Assembly (NCBI GenBank): GCA_017308255.1
Contig: JAFKFN010000014.1
Location: 1-64,000, forward strand
Reading direction: 5' to 3'
DNA from: Altererythrobacter sp.
GTDB taxonomy: Bacteria > Pseudomonadota > Alphaproteobacteria > Sphingomonadales > Sphingomonadaceae
DNA length: 64,000 nucleotides
Every line of letters begins with the position of its first letter. The first letter of the stretch is position 1. Below the pieces are notes generated by a model that worked only from the letters and a program-made list of their open reading frames with translations, was not told the origin of the DNA and did no database searches. A program made the position numbers and the translations under genes. Below are positions 44,385 to 53,666 of the stretch, piece after piece.

Positions 44385-44839
44385 ATCATCACCTCCTAGT
44401 TGCGACCTGCCTGAAAAGCGTGCGCAAGCGGTTAACGTTCCTAACAAGGCTCGAACGCATCGCGCGCGTATCCCACATAGCGAGCGATTGAGTCGCAAAT
44501 GAGTCCGGTAGGGCGGGGACAGTCGAAGCGCGCAATCCAGGCAAGTTTTGCCGATTTCACGTCCGTTCATCCCCCTTCAAAATCGTGACTCACAAAATCG
44601 AGTCCGCGAGTCAATTGGGATGTGAATAAGTGCCTCATCGTGAGTCATGGCGTGAGCGGGGCACGGGGTGGGACGATGAGATTGTGCGCGGACCACCCAA
44701 GCTGGGAATCGACAGATGGCGTCTGGTCCGGAGCTAAACCAATTCGAGTCAAGTCGTGCATTTTTTGAGTCGAGCCGGTTTGACGGAGAAGCCGCTGGGA
44801 TTCACAAGGAACCCCAGCGACCCGTCAGATCAGAACGGC
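44385..44839. other. 455-bp non-coding region dense in GANTC sites
   Basis: No gene is evident. Ten GANTC sites lie at 44488, 44499, 44587, 44600, 44608, 44642, 44706, 44746, 44767 and 44799, with the local words TGAGTC and CGAGTC repeated. It contains the promoter region of the small gene and dGTPase on the minus strand. A role as control region or replication origin of the island is possible. Confidence 0.7.
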
Positions 44840-44974
44840 TCAGTTCCTTGGCCGACCGTTCTTATCCTTCTTGAAGGTCTCAACGACCGCAGTCTTGCTG
44901 CGGCGCTCAGCCTCCTTCACGGTAATGAACTGGCCGGAGCCAGCATCACGACCGCGTTTTCCGGTCTTGTCCAT
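44840..44974 (-). CDS. Small basic island protein
   Basis: Protein of 44 residues (MDKTGKRGRDAGSGQFITVK followed by EAERRSKTAVVETFKKDKNG) behind a perfect AAAGGAGGA. Short proteins with the RDAGSGxFVT opening are frequent in alphaproteobacterial islands and have no known function. It is too short for standard gene calling thresholds but its ribosome-binding site is among the best in the island. Confidence 0.7.
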   Translation of the reverse strand: MDKTGKRGRDAGSGQFITVKEAERRSKTAVVETFKKDKNGRPRN

Positions 44975-45256
44975 CGGATTCCTCCTTTGACGACCGGGCG
45001 GATGGGCCACCCGCCCCGAGGCACCGTGCGCGCCTCGCGTCGTCAAAGGTGCGCTGGAGTTCGGGACGTTTGCCCAACGTCTTGATTCCGAGTTCCGATG
45101 GTAGAGTCCAGCCTCGCAACGAGTTTTCCCCCTTCCGTCTTTCCTGCACAGCAGGCGAGCGGGCCATTGGGGGGACGCTTGTCGCAGCCGCCTGATCGGC
45201 CTGCTTGAGCGTCGATTCTGTGGCCGTTTTATGCGTGAGCGGGCGCCGGGAGACCG

Positions 45257-46492
45257 TTAGCCGGTGATTACACGGGGCGGCAACGGCACGATTTCCGCGC
45301 CGTTGCGCAGAGTGTCGAGATAGTTAGACCACCACTGCGCCATGGCAACGCGCTCGGGCCAGTACGCGCCGCGCACATACGCTCCGCGCACCTTGTCGGC
45401 ATCGCCATGTGCGAGCGCACGCTCGATGGCGTCAGGGTTCCACTTGCCGCTCTCGTTGAGCAGCGTCGCCGCCATCGAGCGGAAGCCATGCCCGGTCATT
45501 TCGTCGCTCGAATAGCCTAGGCGCCGCAGGCCCGCGTTGATCGTGTTCTCGCTCATCGGGCGGGTGCGTGTGCGGATCGAAGGGAACACGAAGCCGCTCG
45601 GTCCCGTCGCGGCGAACATTGCCCGCAGGAGGGCCACGGCCTGCCGGGACAGCGGCACGCGATGTTCCTTGCGCATCTTGGTCTTGCTCGCCGGAAGCGT
45701 CCACACAGCGGCTTCCAGATCGATTTCCTCCCATTGCGCGGTACGTAATTCGCTGGGGCGAACGAACACGTGGGGAGCCAGCTGGAGCGCCTGCTTTGTG
45801 AAACTTGCCCCTTCATAATCGTCGATGGCGCGGAGCAGTTCACCAACTTTCACCGGGTCTAGTATCGCCGCGAAATGCGTCACCGTGGGCACGGTCAGCG
45901 CGCCCCGCAGATCACGGGTCGGATCGGAAGCCAGCCGCGCGGTGGCGATGGCGTAGCGGAACACCAGACTGGACAGTTGCAGGGTTCGCCGCGCGCTCTC
46001 TAGATTGCCTTTCGCCTCTATCTTGCGCACCGCACCCAGAATATCGGCTGGCTCGATCTCTCCTATGGGAAGCCGTCCAATGGAGAGGTTCAATTGCGAA
46101 AGCAGATATTCGCTGCGCTTTGCCGTAGCCGGTGACCAACCCTTTTCACCATCGCGCCTGCGCTTCGCACAATACTCGTCGCAGATAGCCGCGAAGGTAT
46201 TTTCCGCCTCGGACCTGGCGCGAACCTTCTCCCGTTGGCGTTCGCGCGACGGGTCCTTGCCAGCTGCCAGCGTCTCCCGCGCCTCGTCGCGGCGCTTACG
46301 TGCGTCGCTGAGGCTCACATCGGGGTAGGCGCCCAGCGCCAGCAGCTTTTCCTTGCCCGCAACACGATACTTAAGCCGCCACAACTTCCCGCCTGCTGGC
46401 GTGATCAGCAGAAACAACCCGCCACTGTCGCCCTTCTTGAATGGCTTCGGCCCAGGCTTAGCGTTCCTGATCGCAATATCGGTGAGCGCCAT
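45257..46492 (-). CDS. Tyrosine-type site-specific integrase (P4 type)
   Basis: Recombinase of 411 residues. The N-terminal DUF4102 arm-binding domain (MALTDIAIRNAKPGPKPFKK, then DSGGLFLLITPAGGKLWRLK) is followed by a core-binding SAM-like domain (about 98-190) and the catalytic domain. Catalytic residues appear at R245 (VRPSEL), H335 and R338 (GHGFRSM), H362 (LAHGDADK) and Y372 (RGAYVRG). It is the gene nearest the tRNA-Gly target, oriented away from it, as usual for tRNA-associated islands. The enzyme looks intact. Confidence 0.96.
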   Translation of the reverse strand: MALTDIAIRNAKPGPKPFKKGDSGGLFLLITPAGGKLWRLKYRVAGKEKLLALGAYPDVSLSDARKRRDEARETLAAGKDPSRERQREKVRARSEAENTFAAICDEYCAKRRRDGEKGWSPATAKRSEYLLSQLNLSIGRLPIGEIEPADILGAVRKIEAKGNLESARRTLQLSSLVFRYAIATARLASDPTRDLRGALTVPTVTHFAAILDPVKVGELLRAIDDYEGASFTKQALQLAPHVFVRPSELRTAQWEEIDLEAAVWTLPASKTKMRKEHRVPLSRQAVALLRAMFAATGPSGFVFPSIRTRTRPMSENTINAGLRRLGYSSDEMTGHGFRSMAATLLNESGKWNPDAIERALAHGDADKVRGAYVRGAYWPERVAMAQWWSNYLDTLRNGAEIVPLPPRVITG

Positions 46493-46504
46493 TCCATCCC
46501 CAAT

Positions 46505-46565
46505 CTACCCCCAAGAGTGGGGGTATCGCATTGACCTCTGAAGAATACCCCCCAATCATACCCCC
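46505..46565. promoter_or_regulatory. Right cluster of TACCCCC motifs (likely integrase arm sites)
   Basis: TACCCCC or its complement occurs at 46505-46512, 46519-46525 (inverted), 46546-46553 and 46559-46565, between the integrase start and the tRNA. The first pair forms a TACCCCC...GGGGGTA palindrome. The same core is found inside the left end. Confidence 0.6.
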
Positions 46566-46680
46566 AGATTCGATTGGCTCTGGGCGATCATAGGCGGACA
46601 TCGGCGGCCTAACTGGGCGCAGAATATCGCAGAAAACCTAGGTTCTCAAGGACGCTGACGGACACTTGGGGATGGGAAGA

Positions 46681-46754
<74 letters not shown>

Positions 46755-46792
46755 TCGGGCCACGGGCAATTGCCATCGCCCGGGGCGCGCCG

Positions 46793-47401
46793 TCAACTGC
46801 TCGATGTCTTTTCCGCTTTTGTGTCCGGACCGGTGTCTTCGCTGTCAGCAGCGGGCGCAATGGTCACCGTGACGCGGCGGTTTTTCGCCCGGCCTTCCTC
46901 GTCGGGCGTCCCGTCGAGATGGGCATTGGGCGCGACCGGCCGCTGTTCGCCCAGGGCGATCAGCGTGATCCGCTGCCGATCGACCCCGTGCGCCACCAGC
47001 CAGTCCGCGACGGCGGTGGCTCGGCGGCGTGAGGCGCGCAGGTTGGCCTGATCGTCTCCAGCCGAATCGGTGTGTCCCCGCAGGATGATCGGCCAGCCTT
47101 CCGCGAGTTGCGGAGAGGCGAGCACGTCGTTGAGCGCCGCCTCGGCCGCTTCATCCAGAGCATGGCCGCCGCCGGCAAAGGGCACCACGGCTTCCAGGGG
47201 TTCGGGCTCCGGCGCCGGGCTCGCTTCCGGGGCGATGTCGGGACGGATGATCGAGATCGGCGTGTCTTCGGGTGCGGGCGTGGCCGGCGCGGTGTCGCTG
47301 GGTGCCGGCTCCGGCTGGGGCTGGCGCTCGCGTGCGTCGCGGCAACCGGCCAATGCGATCGCAAGGGCGGCACAGGCCAATCCGGCTTGGGCGATCCTCA
47401 T
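46793..47401 (-). CDS. OmpA-domain lipoprotein
   Basis: Lipoprotein of about 202 residues. The signal ends ALAIALAGC, and a Pro/Ala/Glu-rich linker (about 28-75) leads to a peptidoglycan-binding OmpA domain (GWPIILRGHTDSAGDDQANL, RITLIALGEQRPVAPN, GRAKNRRVTVTI). The start is either ATG 47401, with GGAG at good spacing, or ATG 47416, which overlaps the antiporter stop by ATGA; the first is preferred. It likely anchors the outer membrane to the cell wall. Confidence 0.85.
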   Translation of the reverse strand: MRIAQAGLACAALAIALAGCRDARERQPQPEPAPSDTAPATPAPEDTPISIIRPDIAPEASPAPEPEPLEAVVPFAGGGHALDEAAEAALNDVLASPQLAEGWPIILRGHTDSAGDDQANLRASRRRATAVADWLVAHGVDRQRITLIALGEQRPVAPNAHLDGTPDEEGRAKNRRVTVTIAPAADSEDTGPDTKAEKTSSS

Positions 47402-47412
47402 ACTCCTCTCCT

Positions 47413-49263
47413 TCATGCGCCAGCTTGCTGCGCCTTGGGTTTCCGCGCCGTCTTCTGCGCCGCCGCTTCCCGGGCCGTCTTCCGGCGGGGCGGGGAAAAG
47501 GAAATCACCGTATCGCCGGGCTGCGGATCAGGGGCGGAAGCATGGGTGAAGAAGCGCATCCGCCCGTCGGCATGCAACAGCAGCAGCAGGTTGGCGGCCT
47601 CGGGCAGCACTTCCTTGGCATCGTCCAGGCGGAACTGGTCGGAAAGCCGGGTGGCGCGAAACACCCAGCCTTGCGCCTGGCGCTTGTGCGCCTCTTCCGC
47701 GCCCAGGCCAGAGGTGAACAGCGCCCGCCCGCGCAGCTTGGCCGAGAGGCTGCGGCGATTGTCATCCTCCGGCTCCCCCAGCTGATAGACCGAATCCGCG
47801 CCGATCTGCGGGGCAAATTCGGAGCAGACCAGCGCGTTATAGGCTTCGTTATCAGTAGCCGCGACCAGGACCTGGAACGGCGAGAGATCGAGAGTCTGCT
47901 CGGTCGCTTCGTTGAGGATTTCGCCATGGTAAGTCGGCAGGCCGGCCTGCCGCGCGGGACGCAGCCGATCCCATCCGGAATCGGCCAGCAGGACGGGGGT
48001 GCCGAGGCCGTGCATCTGTTCCGCCAGCCCAATGGTCCACGGGGTGGCGCCCACGATCAGCAGGCCGGGGCGCGTCTCGCCGATCACGCCCAGCCAGCGC
48101 GCCACGCGCTCTATGGTGAAGCCATGGGCGACGATGGTGGCCACCACCACCCCGAAGGAAAGGCCGATCAGCAGCGTCCCGTCGGCATAGCCGAGCCCTT
48201 CCAGCCGCAAGGCGAAGAGGCCGGATACCGCCACCATCACGATGCCCCGCGGCGCGATCCAGGCGAGGAACAGGCGCTCGTTCCACGGCAGGCGGCTGAA
48301 CAGCAGGCTGAAGAGCACGGTGGCGGGGCGCGTCACGAAGATCAGCACGGCCAGGAACAGCACGAAACGCCATTCGAACTGGCGCAGCGCTTCGAGATCG
48401 AGGGCCGCCGAAAGAACCACGAAGATGCCCGAGACCAGCAGCACGGAGATGTTCTGCTTGAACGGATGAATGCTGCGCAGGTTGGCGAACTTCATGTTGG
48501 CCAGTGCGATGCCCATCACGGTCACGGCGACCAGCCCGGCCTCATGCTCGATCAGGTTGGACAGCACGAAGACCCCGATCACCGCCACCAGAAGCACGGG
48601 AGCCTTGAGGAATTCGGGCACTGCCCCGCGCAGGAACGCCCATGACAGCACCCGCGCCGCGCCGTAGCCGATGGCGCCGGCCAGGATCGCGCCGACGATG
48701 ATCGGCGGCACGATCTCGAACATGGTGGCGCCGCCGGCCGAAAGGCGAAAGTATTCGTAGGCGATAAGGGCACAGAGCGCGCCGACCGGGTCCACCACGA
48801 TGGCTTCCCAGCGCAGGATCGCGGCGGGGCGCTGCTGGATGCGGGATTGGTGCAGGAGCGGCAGGACCACCGTGGGGCCGGTCACCACCAGGATCCCGCC
48901 GAAGAGGATGGCGATCGGCCAGACCAGCCCGGCGACGTAATAGCAGGCGAGCGAGTTCAGGAACCAGCCGATCGGCGCGCCTATCAGGACCAGCCGCCAC
49001 ACGCCTTCCCCAAACTTGCGGAACTCGTGGAAATCGAGCTGCAACCCGCCTTCGAACAGGACCAGCGCCACGCCCACGGTGACCATCGGTTCCAGCATGT
49101 CGCCGAAAGCCGCCGCGGGATCGATCAGATGGAGCACCGGCCCGGCCAGGAAGCCGGCGGCCAGCATCAGGGCGATGGCCGGCCAGCCGGTACGCCAGGC
49201 GAGCCACTGCGCCCCGATGCCCAGCACGCCGACGAGGGCGATGACGATTGCCTGTTGTTCCAT
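47413..49263 (-). CDS. Cation:proton antiporter with C-terminal nucleotide-binding domain
   Basis: Protein of 616 residues. The first 400 hold about a dozen membrane helices of the CPA1/CPA2 antiporter fold (GVALVLFEGGLQLDF, VVTGPTVVLPLLHQSRIQQR, FLAWIAPRGIVMVAVSGLFA). A TrkA-N-like Rossmann domain follows (RPGLLIVGATPWTIGLAEQM, ATDNEAYNALVCSEFAP), then a basic Lys/Ala tail. The domain probably gates Na+ or K+/H+ exchange by NAD(H) or another ligand. The ATG at 49263 begins the first membrane helix. Ion specificity cannot be told. Confidence 0.9.
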   Translation of the reverse strand: MEQQAIVIALVGVLGIGAQWLAWRTGWPAIALMLAAGFLAGPVLHLIDPAAAFGDMLEPMVTVGVALVLFEGGLQLDFHEFRKFGEGVWRLVLIGAPIGWFLNSLACYYVAGLVWPIAILFGGILVVTGPTVVLPLLHQSRIQQRPAAILRWEAIVVDPVGALCALIAYEYFRLSAGGATMFEIVPPIIVGAILAGAIGYGAARVLSWAFLRGAVPEFLKAPVLLVAVIGVFVLSNLIEHEAGLVAVTVMGIALANMKFANLRSIHPFKQNISVLLVSGIFVVLSAALDLEALRQFEWRFVLFLAVLIFVTRPATVLFSLLFSRLPWNERLFLAWIAPRGIVMVAVSGLFALRLEGLGYADGTLLIGLSFGVVVATIVAHGFTIERVARWLGVIGETRPGLLIVGATPWTIGLAEQMHGLGTPVLLADSGWDRLRPARQAGLPTYHGEILNEATEQTLDLSPFQVLVAATDNEAYNALVCSEFAPQIGADSVYQLGEPEDDNRRSLSAKLRGRALFTSGLGAEEAHKRQAQGWVFRATRLSDQFRLDDAKEVLPEAANLLLLLHADGRMRFFTHASAPDPQPGDTVISFSPPRRKTAREAAAQKTARKPKAQQAGA

Positions 49264-49349
49264 GCCCTGCGGATCACCGTCGCATAGATGCCCCGCACAG
49301 CGCAAACGGCGGGGCGATGAAACTTACTTCCGCGTCACCCGGACGCGTC

Positions 49350-49886
49350 TCAATGGCCGGGGAAGGCGATCAGGCTTTCCGCCTCGATCCCTTCCGCCGC
49401 CAACGCCGCTCCGCCCCCGAGATCGGGCAAGTCGATCACGAACAGCGCATGGTCCACCGTGGCGCCGGCCTGGCGCAGCAGCCGGGCGCCGGCAAGCGCG
49501 GTCCCGCCGGTCGCGAGGAGATCGTCCACCAGCAGCACGCGTTCGCCCCGCTCGATCGCGCCGGGATCGAGTTCGATCCGGGCGCTGCCGTATTCGAGCG
49601 CATAGTCGATGCCGATGGCCTGGACCGGCAGCTTGCCCGCTTTGCGCAGCGGCACGAAGCCCAGGCCCAGGCGCGCGGCGATCGCGGCTCCGAAAATGAA
49701 CCCGCGCGCCTCTATCCCGGCGATGGCGTCGGGCCGGCCTTTCCGCGCCCGTTCGACCAGATGATCGACCGTCGCCGCCAGCCCTTCGCCGTGGGCGATG
49801 AGCGTGGTGATGTCACGGAATTGGATGCCGGCCGCCGGAAAATCCGGAATGGTCCGGATCAGCCCCTTGAGCTCGGCGGGAGTCAA
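49350..49886 (-). CDS. apt: Adenine phosphoribosyltransferase
   Basis: Purine-salvage enzyme of 178 residues making AMP from adenine and PRPP. It has IPDFPAAGIQFRDITTLIAH, the GIEARGFIFGAAIAARLGLG adenine loop and the PRPP-binding VLLVDDLLATGGTALAGARL. The start is TTG at 49886 with AGGG six nt upstream; no ATG or GTG exists in a suitable place. It follows petC by 64 nt at the end of the bc1 operon. Confidence 0.95.
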   Translation of the reverse strand: MTPAELKGLIRTIPDFPAAGIQFRDITTLIAHGEGLAATVDHLVERARKGRPDAIAGIEARGFIFGAAIAARLGLGFVPLRKAGKLPVQAIGIDYALEYGSARIELDPGAIERGERVLLVDDLLATGGTALAGARLLRQAGATVDHALFVIDLPDLGGGAALAAEGIEAESLIAFPGH

Positions 49887-49950
49887 ACCGCACCCTGCCC
49901 CGCCATCCCCGCGCGAACGGGGATGGCGAAAGGGAGTGGCGCGAGGCGGT

Positions 49951-50820
49951 TCAAACCGTCTCGGTCTGCTTCGGCTTGGCGGCCCAGACGTTCTTCTTGG
50001 CGAACCACGCGAGCCCGGTCGCAAAGATCAGGAAGCCGAGCACCGGCCAGCCCGTCTGGCGCCGCTTGACCAGCGTCGGCTCGGCCGTCCAGGTCAGGAA
50101 CGCGGCCACGTCGGTCGACATCTGCTCGATAGTCGCCTTGGTGCCATCGGCATAGGTGACCTGCCCATCCGTGGTCAGCGGCGGCGGCATGGCGATGTTG
50201 AGGTTGGGGAAATAGGGGTTGAAGTAGAGGCCGGTCGGCGTCTCGAAATCCGGGAACTCCATCTTCAGCGCCTTGCCGTCCACCTCGAACGTGGCCGGAT
50301 CGCGATAGCCGGTGATCAGCGCGTGGACATAGCGCCCGCCATCGTGCCGCGCCTTGGTGATCAGCGAGAGATCCGGCGGCGAGGCATTGTTGTTGGCGGC
50401 GCGCGCGGCGATGTCGTTCGGATAGGGCGACGGGAAATAGTCGGTCGGCGTGCCGGGGCGCGTCGTCGTCTCGCCGGTGTTGGGATCGATGCCGGGCACC
50501 GTCCATTCGGCGGCCGCCGCCTTCACCTCGGCCTCGGTATAGCCGAGCTGCGCCAGGTCGCGGAAAGCGACGTGCTTCAAGCTGTGGCAGGCGCTGCACA
50601 CTTCCTTGTAGACCTGATAGCCGCGCTGGAGCTGCTGCAGGTCCCACTTGCCGAACGGGCCATCGCTGGCGAGATGCAGCGGCCGCGGGGCGAGATGGAA
50701 CTCATGCTCGGCGGTGGGCTCGGCCGGATCCGTCGCCGCGGCATAGGCGCCGAACACGAACGCCAGCAGCGCCACGAAGCTGAACACCAGCCCAACTGCG
50801 ATTCCAATGAGACGGATCAT
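49951..50820 (-). CDS. petC: Cytochrome c1
   Basis: Haem-binding subunit of the cytochrome bc1 complex (complex III), 289 residues. A hydrophobic N-terminus exports the protein. CSACHS near residue 80 is the CxxCH haem site, the Met ligand region is NIAMPPPL, and a C-terminal membrane helix (VLGFLIFATGLAWFAK) anchors it. It is the third gene of petABC, 26 nt after petB. Confidence 0.96.
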   Translation of the reverse strand: MIRLIGIAVGLVFSFVALLAFVFGAYAAATDPAEPTAEHEFHLAPRPLHLASDGPFGKWDLQQLQRGYQVYKEVCSACHSLKHVAFRDLAQLGYTEAEVKAAAAEWTVPGIDPNTGETTTRPGTPTDYFPSPYPNDIAARAANNNASPPDLSLITKARHDGGRYVHALITGYRDPATFEVDGKALKMEFPDFETPTGLYFNPYFPNLNIAMPPPLTTDGQVTYADGTKATIEQMSTDVAAFLTWTAEPTLVKRRQTGWPVLGFLIFATGLAWFAKKNVWAAKPKQTETV

Positions 50821-50846
50821 TATAGTAGTCTTTCCCTATCCCGCGC

Positions 50847-52151
50847 TCAGTTGGCCGACCCGGAAACCGCCGGCTGGCCGCTCTCGCCGAGCGCCGCCTG
50901 CTTATCCTCGCCCAGCACCGCTTCGGTGATCGAGAACGGCAGAGGCTCCGGCCGCTCGATCATGGAGACGATCGGCAGGATCACGAGGAAGTGCAGGAAA
51001 TAGTACGCCGTGGCGAGCTGGCTGATCATCAGATACGGCTCTTCAGCGTGCGATCCGCCGCAGTAGCCGAGCACCAGTACGTCCACGACCAGAATGTAGA
51101 AGAACTTGCGGAACAGCGGGCGATAATGGCCCGAACGCACCGGCGACTTGTCGAGCCAGGGCAGGAAGAACCACACCAGGATCGACGCGAACATCGCCAG
51201 CACGCCCCACAGCTTGGCCGGCAGGATGAAGTCCGTCGTGAAAGCGCGCAGGATCGCGTAGAACGGCCAGAAATACCATTCGGGCACGATCAGCGCCGGG
51301 GTCGAGAGCGGGTTCGCCGGAATGTAGTTGTCCGGATGGCCGAGGGAGTTCGGCAGGAAGAACACCACCAGGAAGTAGAGGATCAGGAACACGCCCAGCC
51401 CGAAGCCGTCCTTGGCCGTGTAATACGGGTGGAACGGCACGGTGTCGCTTTCGCTCTTCACTTCCACGCCCGTGGGGTTCGACGAGCCGGGGATGTGCAG
51501 CGCCCAGATGTGCAGGATCACCACGCCCGCGATCACGAAGGGCAGCAGGTAGTGCAGCGAGAAGAAGCGGTTGAGCGCGGCGTTGTCCGGCGCGAAGCCG
51601 CCCAGCAGCCAGATCTGGATCGGCTCGCCGACCAGCGGGATCGCCCCGAACAGGCCGGTGATCACCTTGGCCCCCCAGAAGCTCATCTGCCCCCACGGCA
51701 GCACGTAGCCCATGAAGCCCGTCGCCATCAGCAGCAGGAAGATGACCACGCCGAGCAGCCAGACCATCTCACGCGGGGCCTTATACGATCCGTAGAAGAA
51801 GCCGCGGAAGATGTGCAGGTAGATCACGGCGAAGAAGAAGGCGGCGCCATTGGCGTGGGCATAGCGTATCAGCCAGCCCCAGTTGACGTCGCGCATGATG
51901 TGTTCGATCGAATCGAAGGCGACGCCGGCATTGGCCGCGTAATGCATCGCCAGGATCACCCCGGTGACGATCTGCAGCACCAGGCAGAACCCCGCGAGCA
52001 CGCCGAAATTCCACATGTAATTGAGGTTGCGCGGCACCGGATAGCCGCCACCGACCGCATTGTAGACGAGGCGCGGCAGCGGCAGCTTCTCGTCCAGATA
52101 GCGCATCAGCGGCGCCTTGGGTTCGTAATGGCGTGCCCAGGGGAAGCTCAT
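50847..52151 (-). CDS. petB: Cytochrome b of the bc1 complex
   Basis: Membrane core of complex III, 434 residues with eight helices and two b-type haems. It shows the haem-ligand helices ([31 protein letters not shown]), the Qo-site sequences [15 protein letters not shown] and [15 protein letters not shown], and the distal helices of the fused long form. The ATG at 52151 ([11 protein letters not shown]) fits the family; an upstream extension lies inside petA. Gap to petA is 16 nt. Confidence 0.97.
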   Translation of the reverse strand: MSFPWARHYEPKAPLMRYLDEKLPLPRLVYNAVGGGYPVPRNLNYMWNFGVLAGFCLVLQIVTGVILAMHYAANAGVAFDSIEHIMRDVNWGWLIRYAHANGAAFFFAVIYLHIFRGFFYGSYKAPREMVWLLGVVIFLLLMATGFMGYVLPWGQMSFWGAKVITGLFGAIPLVGEPIQIWLLGGFAPDNAALNRFFSLHYLLPFVIAGVVILHIWALHIPGSSNPTGVEVKSESDTVPFHPYYTAKDGFGLGVFLILYFLVVFFLPNSLGHPDNYIPANPLSTPALIVPEWYFWPFYAILRAFTTDFILPAKLWGVLAMFASILVWFFLPWLDKSPVRSGHYRPLFRKFFYILVVDVLVLGYCGGSHAEEPYLMISQLATAYYFLHFLVILPIVSMIERPEPLPFSITEAVLGEDKQAALGESGQPAVSGSAN

Positions 52152-52167
52152 CGTTTCGTCTCTCGCC

Positions 52168-52737
52168 TCAGCCGACCAAGATCTTCGTGTCGCTGGTGAA
52201 TTCGTATTGCGGCACCTCGAGGTTCTTCGGGGCCGGGCCCTTCCGGATGCGCGCCGCGGTATCGTAAGCCGATCCGTGGCACGGGCAGAAGTAGCCGCCG
52301 AATTCACCCCGTATCTCACCCTCGCCGGCGCCCAGCGGCACACAGCCCAGGTGGGTGCACACGCCCATGGTGATCAGCCAGTTCTCATGGCCTTCCTTGG
52401 TGCGTTCCTGCAGTGTCTGCGGATCGCGCAGCTCGGACAGCGGGACCGCGTCGGCCTCCGCGATTTCCTTCTGCGTGAGATTGCGCACGAACAGAGGCTG
52501 CTTGCGGAACATCGTCTTGATCGCCTGGCCCGGCTCGATCGCCGACAAGTCCACCTCGGTGGTGGATTCAGCCAGCACGTCCTTCGACGGCGCCATTTGC
52601 GAGATCAGCGGAACCAGCGTGGCAAGAGCGCCGACGCCCGCAGCGGAAACCGCGGCGATTTCGATGAAGTCGCGACGGCGAACGCCTTCTCCGTCGGTCG
52701 GCGCTGCGGGTTCCGCGGTGCCTGTTGTGGTTGCCAT
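52168..52737 (-). CDS. petA: Rieske iron-sulfur subunit of the bc1 complex
   Basis: Protein of 189 residues with an uncleaved Tat-type anchor ([20 protein letters not shown]) and the [2Fe-2S] ligands Cys127-Thr-His129 with Cys132, and Cys151-Pro-Cys-His154. It passes electrons from ubiquinol to cytochrome c1. It is the first gene of petABC; the start at 52737 puts the twin-arginine motif near residue 20. Confidence 0.97.
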   Translation of the reverse strand: MATTTGTAEPAAPTDGEGVRRRDFIEIAAVSAAGVGALATLVPLISQMAPSKDVLAESTTEVDLSAIEPGQAIKTMFRKQPLFVRNLTQKEIAEADAVPLSELRDPQTLQERTKEGHENWLITMGVCTHLGCVPLGAGEGEIRGEFGGYFCPCHGSAYDTAARIRKGPAPKNLEVPQYEFTSDTKILVG

Positions 52738-52904
52738 TGCCTTGCCTTGCCTGCCGATTCCGGCGGGCTGGTATCCTGCACGAAACCGAAGAAATTTGGA
52801 CCGACCGCGCCTGTTTGTCCGAGGCCCCCGGAGGTGCGGCTTGGCGGGCTGATAGACGAGCAGACCCGCCATGCCAACAGGCATTTTGGCGGTATTGTGA
52901 CCCG

Positions 52905-53666
52905 CTAACGCGGCAGGCCGATCAGCGAGAGTTGCCGGCCATAGGAAGGCTCGCCGCGATGGACCGAGCGGCGGTAGGAGAAAAACCGCGCCGCGTCGGA
53001 GTAAGTGTCGAGGCCCAGGGGGTCGACCGTCGCCACGCCGGCGGCGGCCAGGCGCATCGCGGCATAGCCTTCCAGATCGAATTGCCAGTGGCCCGCGCGG
53101 CCGGGCGCGAAGAAGCGCTTGTCGGCCGCGGTGAAATTCTCGGCGAAACGGCCATCCACCTCATAGCTGCGCTGGGCGATCGCCGGGCCGATCGCGGCGG
53201 CGATCCGTCCCGCCCTCGCGCCCAGCCGCTCCATCGCCGTCACGGTCGCTTCCAGCACGCCGCCGTGCGCCCCGCGCCAGCCGGCATGGGCCGCGCCGAT
53301 CACCCCGGCCGCGCGATCGGCCAGGAGCACCGGCGCGCAATCGGCGGTGACCACGCCCAGAAGCAGGCCGGGCCGATCGGTGACCATCGCATCCGCCCGG
53401 GGCCGTTCCTCGTATGGCCAGGGCCCGGCGGCATAGACCACGTGGGGGGAATGCACCTGATAGACCGTCGCCAGCGCCGCGCCCGGCAGCACCGCGGCCA
53501 CCGCGCGGCGGCGGTTCTCCGCCACCGCTTCCATCGCGTCATCCGCCCCGTGCCCCACGTTGAGCCCGGCCACGACACCTTGCGACACGCCGCCCCGCCG
53601 CCCGAGGAAGCCGTGCGGAATACCCGCCAGGGCTTCGGAGCGGATAACCTCCACGGTGTCAGCCAA
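52905..53666 (-). CDS. pgeF: YfiH/PgeF-family protein (peptidoglycan editing, purine phosphorylase-like)
   Basis: Protein of about 253 residues of the multicopper-polyphenol-oxidase-like (laccase domain) family, now linked to removing wrongly incorporated L-Ser from muropeptides and to purine nucleoside cleavage. Zinc ligands lie in YQVHSPHVVYA, VTADCAPVLLAD and IGAAHAGWRGAHGGV. The start is TTG at 53666 (8-nt overlap with pepN) or GTG at 53654; neither has a strong ribosome-binding site. Confidence 0.88.
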   Translation of the reverse strand: MADTVEVIRSEALAGIPHGFLGRRGGVSQGVVAGLNVGHGADDAMEAVAENRRRAVAAVLPGAALATVYQVHSPHVVYAAGPWPYEERPRADAMVTDRPGLLLGVVTADCAPVLLADRAAGVIGAAHAGWRGAHGGVLEATVTAMERLGARAGRIAAAIGPAIAQRSYEVDGRFAENFTAADKRFFAPGRAGHWQFDLEGYAAMRLAAAGVATVDPLGLDTYSDAARFFSYRRSVHRGEPSYGRQLSLIGLPR

